From NCBI GenBank assembly GCA_013298505.1, contig JAAFHY010000004.1:1-64000 (forward strand): a stretch of 64,000 nucleotides of DNA. Direction: 5' to 3'. Below the pieces are notes generated by a model. That model saw only the letters and a program-made list of their open reading frames with translations, searched no databases and was not told the origin of the DNA. The translations under genes were made by a program, and so were the position numbers. This document shows positions 35,195-44,887 of the stretch, piece by piece. Source of the DNA: Cytophagales bacterium. GTDB lineage: Bacteria; Bacteroidota; Bacteroidia; Cytophagales; Cyclobacteriaceae. Positions within the stretch are counted from its first letter, which is position 1; every line of letters begins with the position of its first letter.

Positions 35195-37393
35195 TTAATT
35201 GACAATAAACCTTTTGGTGAAAACTTTCCCCTTCCAGGTAAACTGTGCAATATAGATGCCCGCAGGCAGTAGATTTACATTGATGGGGTAATCTTCGTTT
35301 GCAGGAACAAAATAACTGCTCGACATTTTTTGACCTAGCATGCTATAAAATTGAACGGACATGGCACGGTCTGCCCGAATATTAATCGGTTTAGTGATTG
35401 CGCGCGAGATTGGGTTGGGGAAAATAGTTACTTCAGGCTCTGCGGGTAGTTCGGCCGCATCTTCAAATTTTAATACCATTAGTCCGCCTAATGTGTTTCC
35501 AACAATGAGGGTTGGTTGCTGCGTATTGTACAGATTGCCAATGGTTGGCCAAACGCGCCCGCCCAAATTTCGACTTTCATATTGATTGGTGATCTTATTG
35601 TTGATAATGGAAGTAATGCCATTGGGAGTTGATGAAGTTCTAAAGTTATCATAAATAGAAAGTACACCTTCTTGGTTGGCTACGATTAAATCGGCACCGC
35701 CATCAGCATCTAAATCGGCTACAGCCATTGCTAAGTTTTGCCTGCTCGTGCTAGTGGCTAACCCTAAATAACTTGGGTTACTCAACGAAAAACGAGTGTT
35801 GCCATCATTCTTCCAAAATTCGAGAGCACCTGTGCCTGTGCCTAACAAAATATCGTTCAGGCCATCTTGGTTTACATCTATCACCAACCAATTTTCTGAT
35901 TCCTCGAATGTAAAGTCTACCGGTTTGATCACCGGATCGGTAACAATAAATTTATCGAAACTAGAATTGGCCAAGTAAGACATTTTTACCGTTCTACTAT
36001 TTCTTGATGTATAAGATAAAACAAGATCGGGTTTGGCATCGCGGTTCATATCTGCGAATTGAATCTTCATGTTGTAGGCATTGAGTGCCGAGAACTGAAA
36101 GAAATTTTCCGTTACCAGTTTAAAAGAAGGACTGGAGGCTGTTCCCACGTTTTCAAATTGATAGATTTGGCTCGACAAATTTGTTTTTACGTAGTTGCTA
36201 ACAAACAAATCTTGGTCACCATCGCCATCGTAATCAAAAAGAGCGGGTACAGAAAAATCGCCTACATCAATCATTTCGCTTTGAAGAAAGTTTGACTTGA
36301 CAAAACTAAACTGAGCTGCTTGTTGAGTACCTGTATTTTTAAACTGCATCATCGAGTTTTGAAAATTGGTACCGAAATACTCGCGCACCGAAATATTGGG
36401 CGATACGATTATGTCTTTCAGTCCATCAAAATCAATGTCTTCTAATGCTGGCACGGGGTAGGCAAGAAGGTTTAGCGGGTTGGTGGTGGGAAAGGAAGAA
36501 AGGGAAGTAAATACTGGAACTGATGATGTGCCGAGGTTGTTGAGTAAATATAAAGTAGAGCATGTCTCTTCCGAAAAGAAAACATCTTTAGCTCCATCAT
36601 TATTGATGTCTGTAAGCACCAGTGCCTTACCTCCATTATGTTGGGTGCGTCCACCACTTAAAAGTTCGGTGCAGGTTTTGCCACCTTCAAAAGCCACCAC
36701 GCCACACGCGCACTCGGTAAAGCCGCCCCAATTTTGAGACACCCGCTGCAATTGAAGCGAATCGCATCGCCCTGTATTTTCCATGGCAAAATTCTGATGA
36801 TACTCTACCGTACCCGGGCCAATAAAATAAAAGTTTAGAATGTCTAAGTCGCCATCTCCATCAACATCATCAATAGCGGGTATATCGGCTGCGTTTACTT
36901 TTATATTGATGGGGCCGCTAAAACCTTTTGTTAGAAGTGCTCGCGGAATGTTTTGAGCGTTTGGGTTGAAGGGCCTCCACGAAAGTGAGCCACCTGGTTT
37001 TGTGGTGTTTACAAAGGCAATTATCCCAAGCGGGTTGCTGGTGAAAATATCTTTTTTGCCATCGCAATTTAAGTCGCGTAATAGCAACCATTGGTCTACC
37101 TCTTTGGGAAACAGGCTTTCGTAATCGGGCGCATAAACGTACTGGCCATTTTGATTGAGATAGGTGATTACTTTGTTGGCAGTGCGATCGAAAAGCACCA
37201 GATCGAGTTTGCTATCGCCATTCAAATCGAGTGTGTTGGTGTGGGCAGCATTAAGGCCTCCAGCCCAGGGCATTACGAGTTGTTTATTGTCTATTTCTAC
37301 TGGTATGGATTGGTCAACGGAATAGTTGAATTGAGCTTCGGCAACGGCAGAGGAAAGCAAGAACAACCCGAATAACTTCCATTTTTCTAGCAT
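35195..37393 (-). CDS. FG-GAP repeat protein with T9SS type A sorting domain
   Basis: 732 residues. A signal peptide (about 1-20, ending AVAEA) is followed by about nine FG-GAP/VCBS repeats with calcium-binding-type Asp motifs (DLNGDSKLDLVL, DVDGDGDLDIL, DYDGDGDQDLFVS, DVNQDGLNDILLG, DLDADGGADLIVA), then a C-terminal type A sorting domain (about 655-732: TIFPNPISRAI, FYSMLGQKM, LPAGIYIAQF, KRFIVN). It is therefore predicted to be exported through the type IX system and anchored or released at the cell surface, with a beta-propeller fold of unknown ligand. Confidence 0.9.
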   Translation of the reverse strand: MLEKWKLFGLFLLSSAVAEAQFNYSVDQSIPVEIDNKQLVMPWAGGLNAAHTNTLDLNGDSKLDLVLFDRTANKVITYLNQNGQYVYAPDYESLFPKEVDQWLLLRDLNCDGKKDIFTSNPLGIIAFVNTTKPGGSLSWRPFNPNAQNIPRALLTKGFSGPINIKVNAADIPAIDDVDGDGDLDILNFYFIGPGTVEYHQNFAMENTGRCDSLQLQRVSQNWGGFTECACGVVAFEGGKTCTELLSGGRTQHNGGKALVLTDINNDGAKDVFFSEETCSTLYLLNNLGTSSVPVFTSLSSFPTTNPLNLLAYPVPALEDIDFDGLKDIIVSPNISVREYFGTNFQNSMMQFKNTGTQQAAQFSFVKSNFLQSEMIDVGDFSVPALFDYDGDGDQDLFVSNYVKTNLSSQIYQFENVGTASSPSFKLVTENFFQFSALNAYNMKIQFADMNRDAKPDLVLSYTSRNSRTVKMSYLANSSFDKFIVTDPVIKPVDFTFEESENWLVIDVNQDGLNDILLGTGTGALEFWKNDGNTRFSLSNPSYLGLATSTSRQNLAMAVADLDADGGADLIVANQEGVLSIYDNFRTSSTPNGITSIINNKITNQYESRNLGGRVWPTIGNLYNTQQPTLIVGNTLGGLMVLKFEDAAELPAEPEVTIFPNPISRAITKPINIRADRAMSVQFYSMLGQKMSSSYFVPANEDYPINVNLLPAGIYIAQFTWKGKVFTKRFIVN

Positions 37394-37487
37394 AAATCAT
37401 TTTTAACTACAACGGTGGAGTAATGTCAGTAGTTATTTTGATCACAAGATAATTTGATTTTTTAGCTTTATGGCATCAATCTAGATT

Positions 37488-38774
37488 ATGAACATACAAT
37501 CGCTCTATAAATTATACTTAGAAACGGGCTTGGTTTCTACCGACACCCGAAAAATTATTCCAGGCTCTCTATTTTTTGCCTTGAAAGGCCCTTCTTTTAA
37601 TGCCAACGCATTTGCCCAAGAGGCACTCGCAAAAGGCGCGAGCTATGCAGTGGTAGATGATGAAGCTTACGCAAAGAGCGAAAAGACCATTTTGGTAAAT
37701 GATAGTTTAACTGCCTTGCAAGAACTGGCGAGGCACCACCGAGCTCAATTAAAAATTTCGGTAATCGGCCTTACGGGATCTAATGGAAAAACGACCAGCA
37801 AAGAATTGGTAAATGCCGTGCTCAGTAAAAAATTTAAAACGTTGGCAACGCGCGGCAATCTTAACAATCACATCGGTGTTCCACTCACCATTTTGGCAAT
37901 TGATGCCAGCGTAGAGATGGCAATTATAGAAATGGGTGCAAACCACGTGGGCGAAATAGCCTTTTTAAGTTCGATTTCAAAACCGACACATGGGTTTATT
38001 ACCAACATTGGCAAAGCGCACATCGGCACGTTTGGTGGCTTTGAAAATATCATCCGCGGAAAATCAGAATTGTATCAGCATTTGATAAACGAAAGGGGCG
38101 TGGTATTCATTAATTCGCAAAACACCATTTTGGCAAACATGGCAAAGCGGTTTGGCAATCCAATCTTTTATCCAGCCAAAGGAGATTATTACCATTGCGA
38201 ATTAGAGGAGGCAAACCCGTTTCTAAAAATAAGAACCGAGCAAGGAGCAGACGTTACCACGCAATTGATTGGTGCATATAATTTTGAAAACATTGCGGCA
38301 GCATTATGCATAGGAAAATTCTTTCAAGTGCCTTATCATGAGGCAAACGCTGCGATTGCCAAATACGTGCCCAGCAATATGCGATCGCAGTTGATAAGCA
38401 AAGGTTCGAACACCATTATTTTAGATGCCTACAACGCAAATCCCAGCTCCATGCAAGCCGCGATTGAAAGTTTAGCAGCTCAAAAAGCATCTAAGAAAAT
38501 AGCCATTGTGGGCGATATGTTTGAATTGGAAGAAGACGCTGAAAAAGAACATTGGCAATTGGGCAAACTGCTCAACGAAAAAAAATTTGATCAGGTTTAT
38601 TTGTGTGGCAAACTGATAAAGGCGGCACTTCAAGAAATGCCAACTGCATATTATTTTGAAACGAGGGATTTACTTTTAGAGCACCTTAAGGCCAATCCTA
38701 TACAAAATGCAACCATCTTAATTAAAGCTTCTAGGGGCATGGGGCTAGAAGTATGCGCAGAGGTAATTAGCTGA
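37488..38774 (+). CDS. murF: UDP-MurNAc-tripeptide--D-Ala-D-Ala ligase (MurF)
   Basis: 428 residues. Mur ligase features: N-terminal STDTRKIIPGSLFFAL, ATP loop GLTGSNGKTTSKELV (about 94-108), EMGANHVGEIAFL, ITNIGKAHIGTFGG, NMRSQL and DAYNANPSSMQAAIESL. It adds D-Ala-D-Ala to the peptidoglycan precursor in the cytoplasm. The other mur genes are not adjacent. It is divergent from the FG-GAP T9SS gene. No clear terminator follows. Confidence 0.94.
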   Translation: MNIQSLYKLYLETGLVSTDTRKIIPGSLFFALKGPSFNANAFAQEALAKGASYAVVDDEAYAKSEKTILVNDSLTALQELARHHRAQLKISVIGLTGSNGKTTSKELVNAVLSKKFKTLATRGNLNNHIGVPLTILAIDASVEMAIIEMGANHVGEIAFLSSISKPTHGFITNIGKAHIGTFGGFENIIRGKSELYQHLINERGVVFINSQNTILANMAKRFGNPIFYPAKGDYYHCELEEANPFLKIRTEQGADVTTQLIGAYNFENIAAALCIGKFFQVPYHEANAAIAKYVPSNMRSQLISKGSNTIILDAYNANPSSMQAAIESLAAQKASKKIAIVGDMFELEEDAEKEHWQLGKLLNEKKFDQVYLCGKLIKAALQEMPTAYYFETRDLLLEHLKANPIQNATILIKASRGMGLEVCAEVIS

Positions 38775-38879
38775 TTGTAAAAGTAGAAATTGATTATCTT
38801 AGTCTATTATTTCTATCAAATTTGGTACTTTGCAAGTGTCTTTCACGTTAGGTAAACACCAATTATTAAAGCTGTGAGT

Positions 38880-39380
38880 ATGAAAATTATAATTGCCTTA
38901 TCAGGCTTACTTTTTTTGGCAGGATGCCAGAAAAACGAAGTGGTTTCTGAGTTTACAGGCACGCAAGCTACTTATGCATTGGTGGCTGGCTCTGCATACA
39001 ATATAAGCGGAACGGCCACCTTTAAAGAGCGCAAAGATGGCACAAGCACCGTTTTGATTTCGCTAACGGGCACTGATGGCAATGCCCAATTTCCCGTTCA
39101 CTTGCATTTGGGCGATTTGAGTGTAGCCGATGCCGATGTTGCCCTCTTACTATCTCCGGTCGTAGCAGTAAATGGAAAGAGCGAAACAATCGTATCTCAA
39201 TTGGCGAACGAAACCAAAATCACCTATAAAGAACTAATTCAACTGGCAGCCTGTGTTAAAATCCATTTAGCAGAGTCGGGTGCGGGCCGCTCGGTAATTT
39301 TGGCGGCTGGTAATATAGGCGCAAGTAGTACAAACTTGGCGAGTGGCCGATTGGGCATAGGGCTTTGTAAATCAAATTGA
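38880..39380 (+). CDS. Small lipoprotein, CHRD-like
   Basis: 166 residues from the ATG at 38880 (MKIIIALSGLLFLAGCQKNE); an in-frame GTG two codons upstream is less likely. The lipobox LAGC predicts lipidation. The beta-rich remainder contains ISGTATFKERKDGTSTVLI and PVHLHLGDLS, which resemble the pattern of CHRD domains (a conserved His-x-His-x-G-like strand), but the match is partial. It may be co-transcribed with the DUF2461 gene 10 nt downstream. Confidence 0.7.
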   Translation: MKIIIALSGLLFLAGCQKNEVVSEFTGTQATYALVAGSAYNISGTATFKERKDGTSTVLISLTGTDGNAQFPVHLHLGDLSVADADVALLLSPVVAVNGKSETIVSQLANETKITYKELIQLAACVKIHLAESGAGRSVILAAGNIGASSTNLASGRLGIGLCKSN

Positions 39381-39390
39381 TTGTAAGGCA

Positions 39391-40059
39391 ATGACAGAAC
39401 TTACTGGAGTGCTGGCTTTTTTAAAATCGCTGGCGCGTAACAACAACCGCGATTGGTTTGAAAAAAACAAAAGCAAATACGTAGTCGCCAAAACCGAGTT
39501 TGAAGATTTTCTTGCAGCCTTTCACGGTAAACTCATTTTGTTTGAAGAAAAATTGGCATCGTTGAATCCGCGAAAGCAAGGTTTTAGAATTTATAGAGAC
39601 GTGCGCTTCAGCAAGGACAAAAGCCCCTACAAAGTAAACATGGGCGCGGGGTTTTCGGCAAATGGAAAAATGGATCAAGAGCCAGGCTACTACGTGCACA
39701 TACAACCCAATAACCAGAGTTTTGTAGCAGGTGGATTTTACATGCCCGATGCGCCTAATTTGGCCAAGATCAGACAAGAGATTGATTACAATTCTGTTTC
39801 GTTCGGCAAAATCTTAGCCGACAAAAAATTCAAGAAAGCTTTCCCGAAAGGATTGGATTCTTTCGACCGACTAAAAACAGCACCGAAAGGTTTTGAAAAA
39901 GATCATCCGCACTTAGACTGGCTTAAGAACAAAAGTTTTGTGGTGTCTCATCCGTTTACGGATAAAGAAGTAGCCGATAAAAAATTTGCACATAAGGTTG
40001 CGGAAGTGTGCAAAACCATGAAGCCGCTCAATGATTTTTTACTGCACGCAGTTGCGTGA
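39391..40059 (+). CDS. DUF2461 (TIGR02453) family protein
   Basis: 222 residues. The hallmark segments of this family are present: FLKSLARNNNRDWFEKNK at the N-terminus, FRIYRDVRFSKDKSPYK, GYYVHIQPNNQSFVAGGFY and the C-terminal LKNKSFVVSHPF. It is cytoplasmic and of unknown function. It ends 54 nt before the restriction endonuclease gene, marking the left edge of the restriction-modification locus. Confidence 0.88.
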   Translation: MTELTGVLAFLKSLARNNNRDWFEKNKSKYVVAKTEFEDFLAAFHGKLILFEEKLASLNPRKQGFRIYRDVRFSKDKSPYKVNMGAGFSANGKMDQEPGYYVHIQPNNQSFVAGGFYMPDAPNLAKIRQEIDYNSVSFGKILADKKFKKAFPKGLDSFDRLKTAPKGFEKDHPHLDWLKNKSFVVSHPFTDKEVADKKFAHKVAEVCKTMKPLNDFLLHAVA

Positions 40060-40113
40060 TTGGATTTAGACATAAAGGCACTGATTTTACAACTCAACTT
40101 TTGACAGAATTGA

Positions 40114-40878
40114 ATGAAAAATAAATATGTAAACTTTGTTTCGGACGACCACTTATTGGACTGCATTGGCAATCTACATAAGGGTTATTTGAAGGCAAAG
40201 AACAACATCACCAAGAAGAATTTTTATACCAACAAGGTTGACACAATAAAATTGACTTTTGATGCAAAATTCAACCACATAGACGAAGAAAGTCTTATCC
40301 AGTCAGAGATTTTGAGGCAGATTGATAAGTCAATCAACAATTCAATTGGAACTTTTCACGAACAAGTTTTAGGCGGCATCAAAGGTTATGAAGCAGGAAA
40401 TCTTAGCGGTTACGACATTAAAACCAAAGACAACACTTTGTTTGCCGACATCAAGAACAAACACAATACAATGAACAGTAGTGCAGCCGAAGCACTATTT
40501 CAAAAGTTAGCACGATACGCTAACGACTACAAAAAAGCAAAATGTTATTGGGTTCAGATTTTAGCCAAAGGAAGTTTTTGTGAGTTGTGGAGTGGCGACA
40601 TTAACGGAAAAGAATACAGCCACAGTAGGGTTTACAAAATTTCGGGCGACCAGTTTTACGCCTTGATTTCAGGACAACACGATGCACTATTTCAACTTTA
40701 CAAATTGCTACCAGTTGCTATTAAAGATTATTTAAAATCAGCCGACAAAAGCGAAGCTATCGCAGAAAACTCTGCATTGGACGAACTAAAAGTAGGAACT
40801 AAGAAAAGTAAGCGAAGTATATTGGATCAAATCACTTTTGAAAATTACAGCTACTATTTGGGCTTTGATAAATTGTAA
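40114..40878 (+). CDS. Eco47II-family type II restriction endonuclease
   Basis: 254 residues. It resembles the Eco47II/Sau96I-type family (GGNCC specificity in characterised members): FHEQVLGGIKGY, YDIKTKDNTLFADIKNKHNTMNSSAAE (D...xxK-type catalytic core), LARYANDYKKAKCYWVQIL and FCELWSG. The 3' end overlaps the opposing methyltransferase gene by 25 nt, tail to tail. This layout keeps toxin and antidote linked. The pair is absent from a conserved-operon context and is probably horizontally acquired. Confidence 0.85.
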   Translation: MKNKYVNFVSDDHLLDCIGNLHKGYLKAKNNITKKNFYTNKVDTIKLTFDAKFNHIDEESLIQSEILRQIDKSINNSIGTFHEQVLGGIKGYEAGNLSGYDIKTKDNTLFADIKNKHNTMNSSAAEALFQKLARYANDYKKAKCYWVQILAKGSFCELWSGDINGKEYSHSRVYKISGDQFYALISGQHDALFQLYKLLPVAIKDYLKSADKSEAIAENSALDELKVGTKKSKRSILDQITFENYSYYLGFDKL

Positions 40879-42092
40879 TAACTGTTCAAAAACTTCACAA
40901 TAGAATAACCCACCTCGATTCCCAAATTTACGGGAACTGCGTTCCCGATTTGCTTGTATTGTTGAGCCATTGAACCCTCAAATTTCCAATCATCGGGAAA
41001 GGTTTGTATTCGAGCATATTCACGAACTGTAAACGGGCGGGTCTCATCGGGATGACATCTTTCAGTTTGCTTTTGTGCAGGGCTACAAGTAAGTGTTAAA
41101 CAAGGTTCATCCCAACCAATTCGCCTTGCTATTCCTGTTTTGCCACCGCCAAGATGAAAACTACCACCCATAAATTCTTTCTGAATTTTAAGTGGTAAAT
41201 CTCTCCAGTAACCTTTTTGCGGAACTAAATCCAAAACAACTTTTTTGCTTTGAGGGTATTTTGCACCTGTTGACTTGGGAACATTCGTTCCAAACAACTC
41301 ACCTTTTTTCAAAGCATCTTTTAAGTTGTAAATTTTCTTATAAGGCTTTGGGTATTCATACTGCAAGTCGATATCTTTTCTGATTCCGACTAAAATTAAC
41401 CGCTCTCTTTTTTGTGGCACTCTAAAATTTATTGCTTTCAATACTTGCACAGGCACAACATGGTAGCCTATCTCATCCAAAATTGAAACCATGCCTTGCA
41501 AAGTTTTTCCGTTTTCGTGGCTCAACAATCCACGGACATTTTCGCCAATACAAATGGGTGGGTTTACTTCTTTGACGACTCTTGCAAACTCATAAAACAA
41601 AGTTCCTCTTGCATCCGCAAGACCTAATTTTTTTCCTGCGTAACTAAACGCTTGACAAGGAAAACCACCCGTAACAACATCAACGCTGTTTTTATATTCT
41701 GAAAACTTAAACGCTTTTATATCACCTTCCAACACTTTCCAGTTCGGACGATTGCTTCTCAAAGTTTGACAAGCCCATTTATCAATCTCATTCAAGACAA
41801 CACATTTCAAACCTGCCTTTTCCAGGCCAACAGCTAAACCGCCAGCGCCTGCAAACAATTCCAAAACGGTATAGTCGTAGCGTGGCTCAACATAATTTGT
41901 TACAGTTTCTTCAGCATCGCGGCTTAAAAAATCCGCAAACAAAGTTTCAACTTGTTGCCGCTTATAGACACGGTAGTTACTCATGGGTTCGCGGACAGCG
42001 GATAGTTTGCCTTCCCTGTCCCATCGTCTAAGAGTTTCTTTACTTTTGCCTATGAGTTCAGAGGCTTCGGAGAGTGTTAAGTATTCATTCAT
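40854..42092 (-). CDS. C5-cytosine DNA methyltransferase with N-terminal MerR-like HTH
   Basis: 412 residues from the ATG at 42092; a TTG two codons upstream is less likely. Residues about 1-60 form a MerR/excisionase-like helix-turn-helix (LTLSEASELIGKSKETLRRW, then YRVYKRQQVETLF). The methyltransferase follows: motif I LELFAGAGGLAVGLEKAG, motif IV GGFPCQAFSYAGK with catalytic Cys, motif VI GENVRGL, motif VIII QKRERLILVGI, and motifs IX-X (FTVREYARIQTFPDDW, IGNAVPVNLG). It protects the host from the convergent Eco47II-like endonuclease. The HTH may let it control its own or the nuclease's expression. Confidence 0.92.
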   Translation of the reverse strand: MNEYLTLSEASELIGKSKETLRRWDREGKLSAVREPMSNYRVYKRQQVETLFADFLSRDAEETVTNYVEPRYDYTVLELFAGAGGLAVGLEKAGLKCVVLNEIDKWACQTLRSNRPNWKVLEGDIKAFKFSEYKNSVDVVTGGFPCQAFSYAGKKLGLADARGTLFYEFARVVKEVNPPICIGENVRGLLSHENGKTLQGMVSILDEIGYHVVPVQVLKAINFRVPQKRERLILVGIRKDIDLQYEYPKPYKKIYNLKDALKKGELFGTNVPKSTGAKYPQSKKVVLDLVPQKGYWRDLPLKIQKEFMGGSFHLGGGKTGIARRIGWDEPCLTLTCSPAQKQTERCHPDETRPFTVREYARIQTFPDDWKFEGSMAQQYKQIGNAVPVNLGIEVGYSIVKFLNSYYNLSKPK

Positions 42093-42422
42093 AACCAAGT
42101 TGCTTAACCTTATACAATGGTTACAAATCTATCACTAAAACTGAAACTAACAACGATTGATATCTCGCGCATAGCTAAATTGGGAGATTATGGAGGAAAA
42201 TTTTTCCTGATTTGGTTATACAATTGGATTATAGTTTATTCAGCAGTGACTAAAATAAATTGATTAAGGGCTAGGGCAAGCCCAGTTTTTTTACGCACGA
42301 ATTTAAAATCTTTGTTTCCTGCTGCCTTAGCATCTTGGTGGCAAAATCCCCCAGTTACTTTAAATCTTAGTGCATAATTTGGGTTAAATTGATTTTCTTT
42401 GCAGTCCGTTTTCGGGCCAACT
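42093..42422. other. Intergenic region right of the restriction-modification locus
   Basis: 330 bases between the divergent methyltransferase and amidase genes. A hairpin (gggct 42268-42272/agccc 42279-42283) followed by seven Ts reads as a plus-strand terminator but has no obvious upstream gene; it may be a remnant of displaced sequence. A 70-codon minus-strand frame here is not convincing as a gene. Confidence 0.5.
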
Positions 42423-43247
42423 ATGCAGGACTTAAAAATCACCATCATTCAGTCAGACCTCCATTGGGAAGATATTGGCGCAAATCTGGCCTCTTTCGAG
42501 GAAAAAATATGGCGTATTGGGCAATCTACCGATGTAATTGTGTTGCCCGAAATGTTTACCACGGGCTTTACCATGCGCGCAGGCAGGCTGGCCGAGCACA
42601 TGAACATGCGCACTTTTAAGTGGATGCGCCAAATGGCTGACCAAACCGGGGCTTTGATTTTGGGGAGCTTTATTGCCAATGTTCACGATCGTTTTTATAA
42701 TCGATTACTTTGGATGGAGCCAGGAGGCAACTTTAAAACCTACGATAAGCGACACCTTTTTAGAATGGCCGAAGAGCAGCAGGTGTATGCCCAAGGAGAA
42801 AGTTTGCTTATTGGCCATTGGAAGGGCTGGAGGATTTGCCCTTTGGTGTGTTATGATTTGCGTTTTCCGGTTTGGAGCCGCAATCGCTGGAATCCATCGC
42901 TAAAAAAATTATCGTACGATGTACTCGTTTACGTTGCCAATTGGCCGGTAGTCAGGTCTGCCGCATGGGAAACGTTGCTAAGGGCACGGGCAATTGAAAA
43001 TTTAAGTTATTCAGTTGGGGTAAACCGTGTTGGTATAGATGGAAACGGCATTGAGTACAATGGACAATCGTCTATTATTGGCCCCAAGGGCGATCAAATA
43101 TTTTCGGTGGAAGGAGTAGAGTCGATTAAGACCATTGAATTAAGTGCGAATGCATTGCAAGCCTACCGCGATCGGTTCCCTGCGTTTTTAGATGCCGATG
43201 ATTTTTCGATTGAAGCCGAGGCTTTTGAAGAAAGGGAATCGAATTAA
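42423..43247 (+). CDS. Nitrilase-family amidase (omega-amidase-like)
   Basis: 274 residues from the ATG at 42423 (MQDLKITIIQSDLHWEDIGA); upstream codons from a TTG are rejected. The nitrilase catalytic triad is visible: Glu in VIVLPEMFTTGF, Lys in YDKRHLFRM and Cys in PLVCYDLRFPVWSRN. The pattern matches YafV/NIT2-type omega-amidases, which hydrolyse alpha-ketoglutaramate and related 2-oxoamides produced by glutamine and methionine transamination. Cytoplasmic. A roughly 100-nt AT-rich spacer separates it from purH. Confidence 0.88.
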   Translation: MQDLKITIIQSDLHWEDIGANLASFEEKIWRIGQSTDVIVLPEMFTTGFTMRAGRLAEHMNMRTFKWMRQMADQTGALILGSFIANVHDRFYNRLLWMEPGGNFKTYDKRHLFRMAEEQQVYAQGESLLIGHWKGWRICPLVCYDLRFPVWSRNRWNPSLKKLSYDVLVYVANWPVVRSAAWETLLRARAIENLSYSVGVNRVGIDGNGIEYNGQSSIIGPKGDQIFSVEGVESIKTIELSANALQAYRDRFPAFLDADDFSIEAEAFEERESN

Positions 43248-43257
43248 GCAATTTGAA

Positions 43258-43344
43258 GATTTGAAAATACTTGCTTTACTATTTAGCTCCTAAACTTCTC
43301 TCGATATCATCTTCGGAATTTTCAAATCAACTAATTTTCAAATC
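43258..43344. repeat. Repeated 11-mer in the purH leader
   Basis: gatttgaaaat (43258-43268) and its complement attttcaaatc at 43318-43328 and again at 43334-43344 can form alternative stems ahead of purH (start 43356). Similar tracts are common intergenic simple repeats in Bacteroidota, so a regulatory role is only a possibility. Confidence 0.45.
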
Positions 43345-43355
43345 GTCTAATTAAT

Positions 43356-44879
43356 ATGCAGAAGAAGATTAACCGCGCACTCATTTCAGTTTTTTATAAA
43401 GACAATCTAGAAAGCATTATTCATTTTTTAGCAAAAAATAATGTTGAGTTTGTTTCTACTGGTGGCACGCAAGAGTTTATTGAAAAGCTTGGCTACAAGG
43501 TTACACCCGTTGAGCAACTAACGGGCTACCCTTCTATTTTTGGAGGTCGCGTAAAGACACTTCACCCTGCCGTTTTTGGCGGTATATTGTTTCGCAGAGA
43601 CGAACCTACCGATCTGACGCAAGCAAAAGAGTTTAAGATTGCACCACTAGATCTGGTGATCGTAGATTTATATCCATTTGAAGAGACCGTGGCAAAGGGC
43701 GGTGGCGAAGAAGAGATCATCGAAAAAATAGACATTGGGGGCATATCTCTCATTCGCGCAGCAGCGAAAAATTATAACGATGTATTGATTGTGTCATCGC
43801 GCAGTCACTATGCCGAGTTGCTTTCTTTGTTAGAATCAAAAAATAGCTCAACTGATCTGGCCGATAGAAAGCGATTTGCCGCCAAAGCTTTTGACGTTAC
43901 CTCGCATTACGATTCGGCCATTTTTAATTACTTTAATCAAGAGCAACAACTGCCCAGTTTTAAAAGTAGTTTTCAGGCTGGCGAAGTTTTGCGCTATGGC
44001 GAAAACCCGCATCAAAAAGGAATTTACTATGGCGATTTGAAGGAGGTCTTTGAAAAGCTGAATGGCAAAGAACTTTCGTACAATAATTTGGTAGATGTAG
44101 ATGCGGCCGTAAATCTGATGCAAGAGTTTAGCGGGGAAACAGCCTTCGTAATCATTAAGCACACGAACGCCTGCGGAGTAGCCACTGGCAATTCGGTGAA
44201 GGAAGCCTACCTTAAAGCGTTTGCTGCCGATACGCTCTCTGCGTTTGGAGGTGTGTTGGTCACGAATCAACCTATTGACTTGGCAGCTGCCGAAGAAATA
44301 AACAAACTCTTCTTCGAAATCTTGATCGCGCCAAGCTATGATGCCGCAGCGCTGGAATTACTTCGCTCTAAGAAGAACCGGATATTGTTAAAGCAGCAAC
44401 GGCCTTTAACCAATACAAAACAATTCAAAAATTTATTGAATGGCGTAATCGAACAAGATGTAGATTTTAAAACCGATAATAGCACAGATTTAAAAACGGT
44501 AACCAAGTTGGCGCCAACCGCAGAAGAAGTTGCGGCTTTGTTATTTGCAAGCAAGGTTTGCAAGCACACCAAGTCAAACACCATTATACTGGCAATCGAT
44601 GGCCAACTAATTTCAAGTGGTGTAGGGCAAACCAGCCGTGTTGATGCGTTAAAGCAGGCAATTGAAAAAGCGGGCTCGTTTGGGTTTAGTTTGAAAGGAG
44701 CAGTAATGGCTTCAGATGCGTTCTTTCCATTTCCCGATTGTGTAGAGATTGCCTCGCAGCATGGCATTCGGGCGGTGATCCAACCTGGCGGCTCTATCAA
44801 AGATCAAGATTCGATTGACTTTTGCGATCGAAACAATATGGCCATGGTGTTTACCGGATTCAGGCACTTTAAGCATTGA
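43356..44879 (+). CDS. purH: Bifunctional AICAR formyltransferase/IMP cyclohydrolase (PurH)
   Basis: 507 residues. The N-terminal cyclohydrolase (MGS-like) domain has RALISVFYKDN, STGGT, GGRVKTLHPAVFGGIL and IDIGGISLIRAAAKNY; the formyltransferase domain has LRYGENPHQKG, IKHTNACGVA, DTLSAFGGVL, the SGVGQTSRVDA segment, ASDAFFPFPD and PGGSIKDQDSI. It carries out the last two steps of IMP synthesis in the cytoplasm. PurN is encoded elsewhere in this window, so the purine genes are scattered. Confidence 0.96.
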   Translation: MQKKINRALISVFYKDNLESIIHFLAKNNVEFVSTGGTQEFIEKLGYKVTPVEQLTGYPSIFGGRVKTLHPAVFGGILFRRDEPTDLTQAKEFKIAPLDLVIVDLYPFEETVAKGGGEEEIIEKIDIGGISLIRAAAKNYNDVLIVSSRSHYAELLSLLESKNSSTDLADRKRFAAKAFDVTSHYDSAIFNYFNQEQQLPSFKSSFQAGEVLRYGENPHQKGIYYGDLKEVFEKLNGKELSYNNLVDVDAAVNLMQEFSGETAFVIIKHTNACGVATGNSVKEAYLKAFAADTLSAFGGVLVTNQPIDLAAAEEINKLFFEILIAPSYDAAALELLRSKKNRILLKQQRPLTNTKQFKNLLNGVIEQDVDFKTDNSTDLKTVTKLAPTAEEVAALLFASKVCKHTKSNTIILAIDGQLISSGVGQTSRVDALKQAIEKAGSFGFSLKGAVMASDAFFPFPDCVEIASQHGIRAVIQPGGSIKDQDSIDFCDRNNMAMVFTGFRHFKH

Positions 44880-44887
44880 TTTTTAAG

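Noticed and set aside
42236..42448. 70-codon minus-strand ORF between the methyltransferase and the amidase
   Set aside because: Its start lies inside the amidase gene, it has no recognisable domain or ribosome-binding context, and it contains a terminator-like hairpin; possibly a gene remnant but unsupported.
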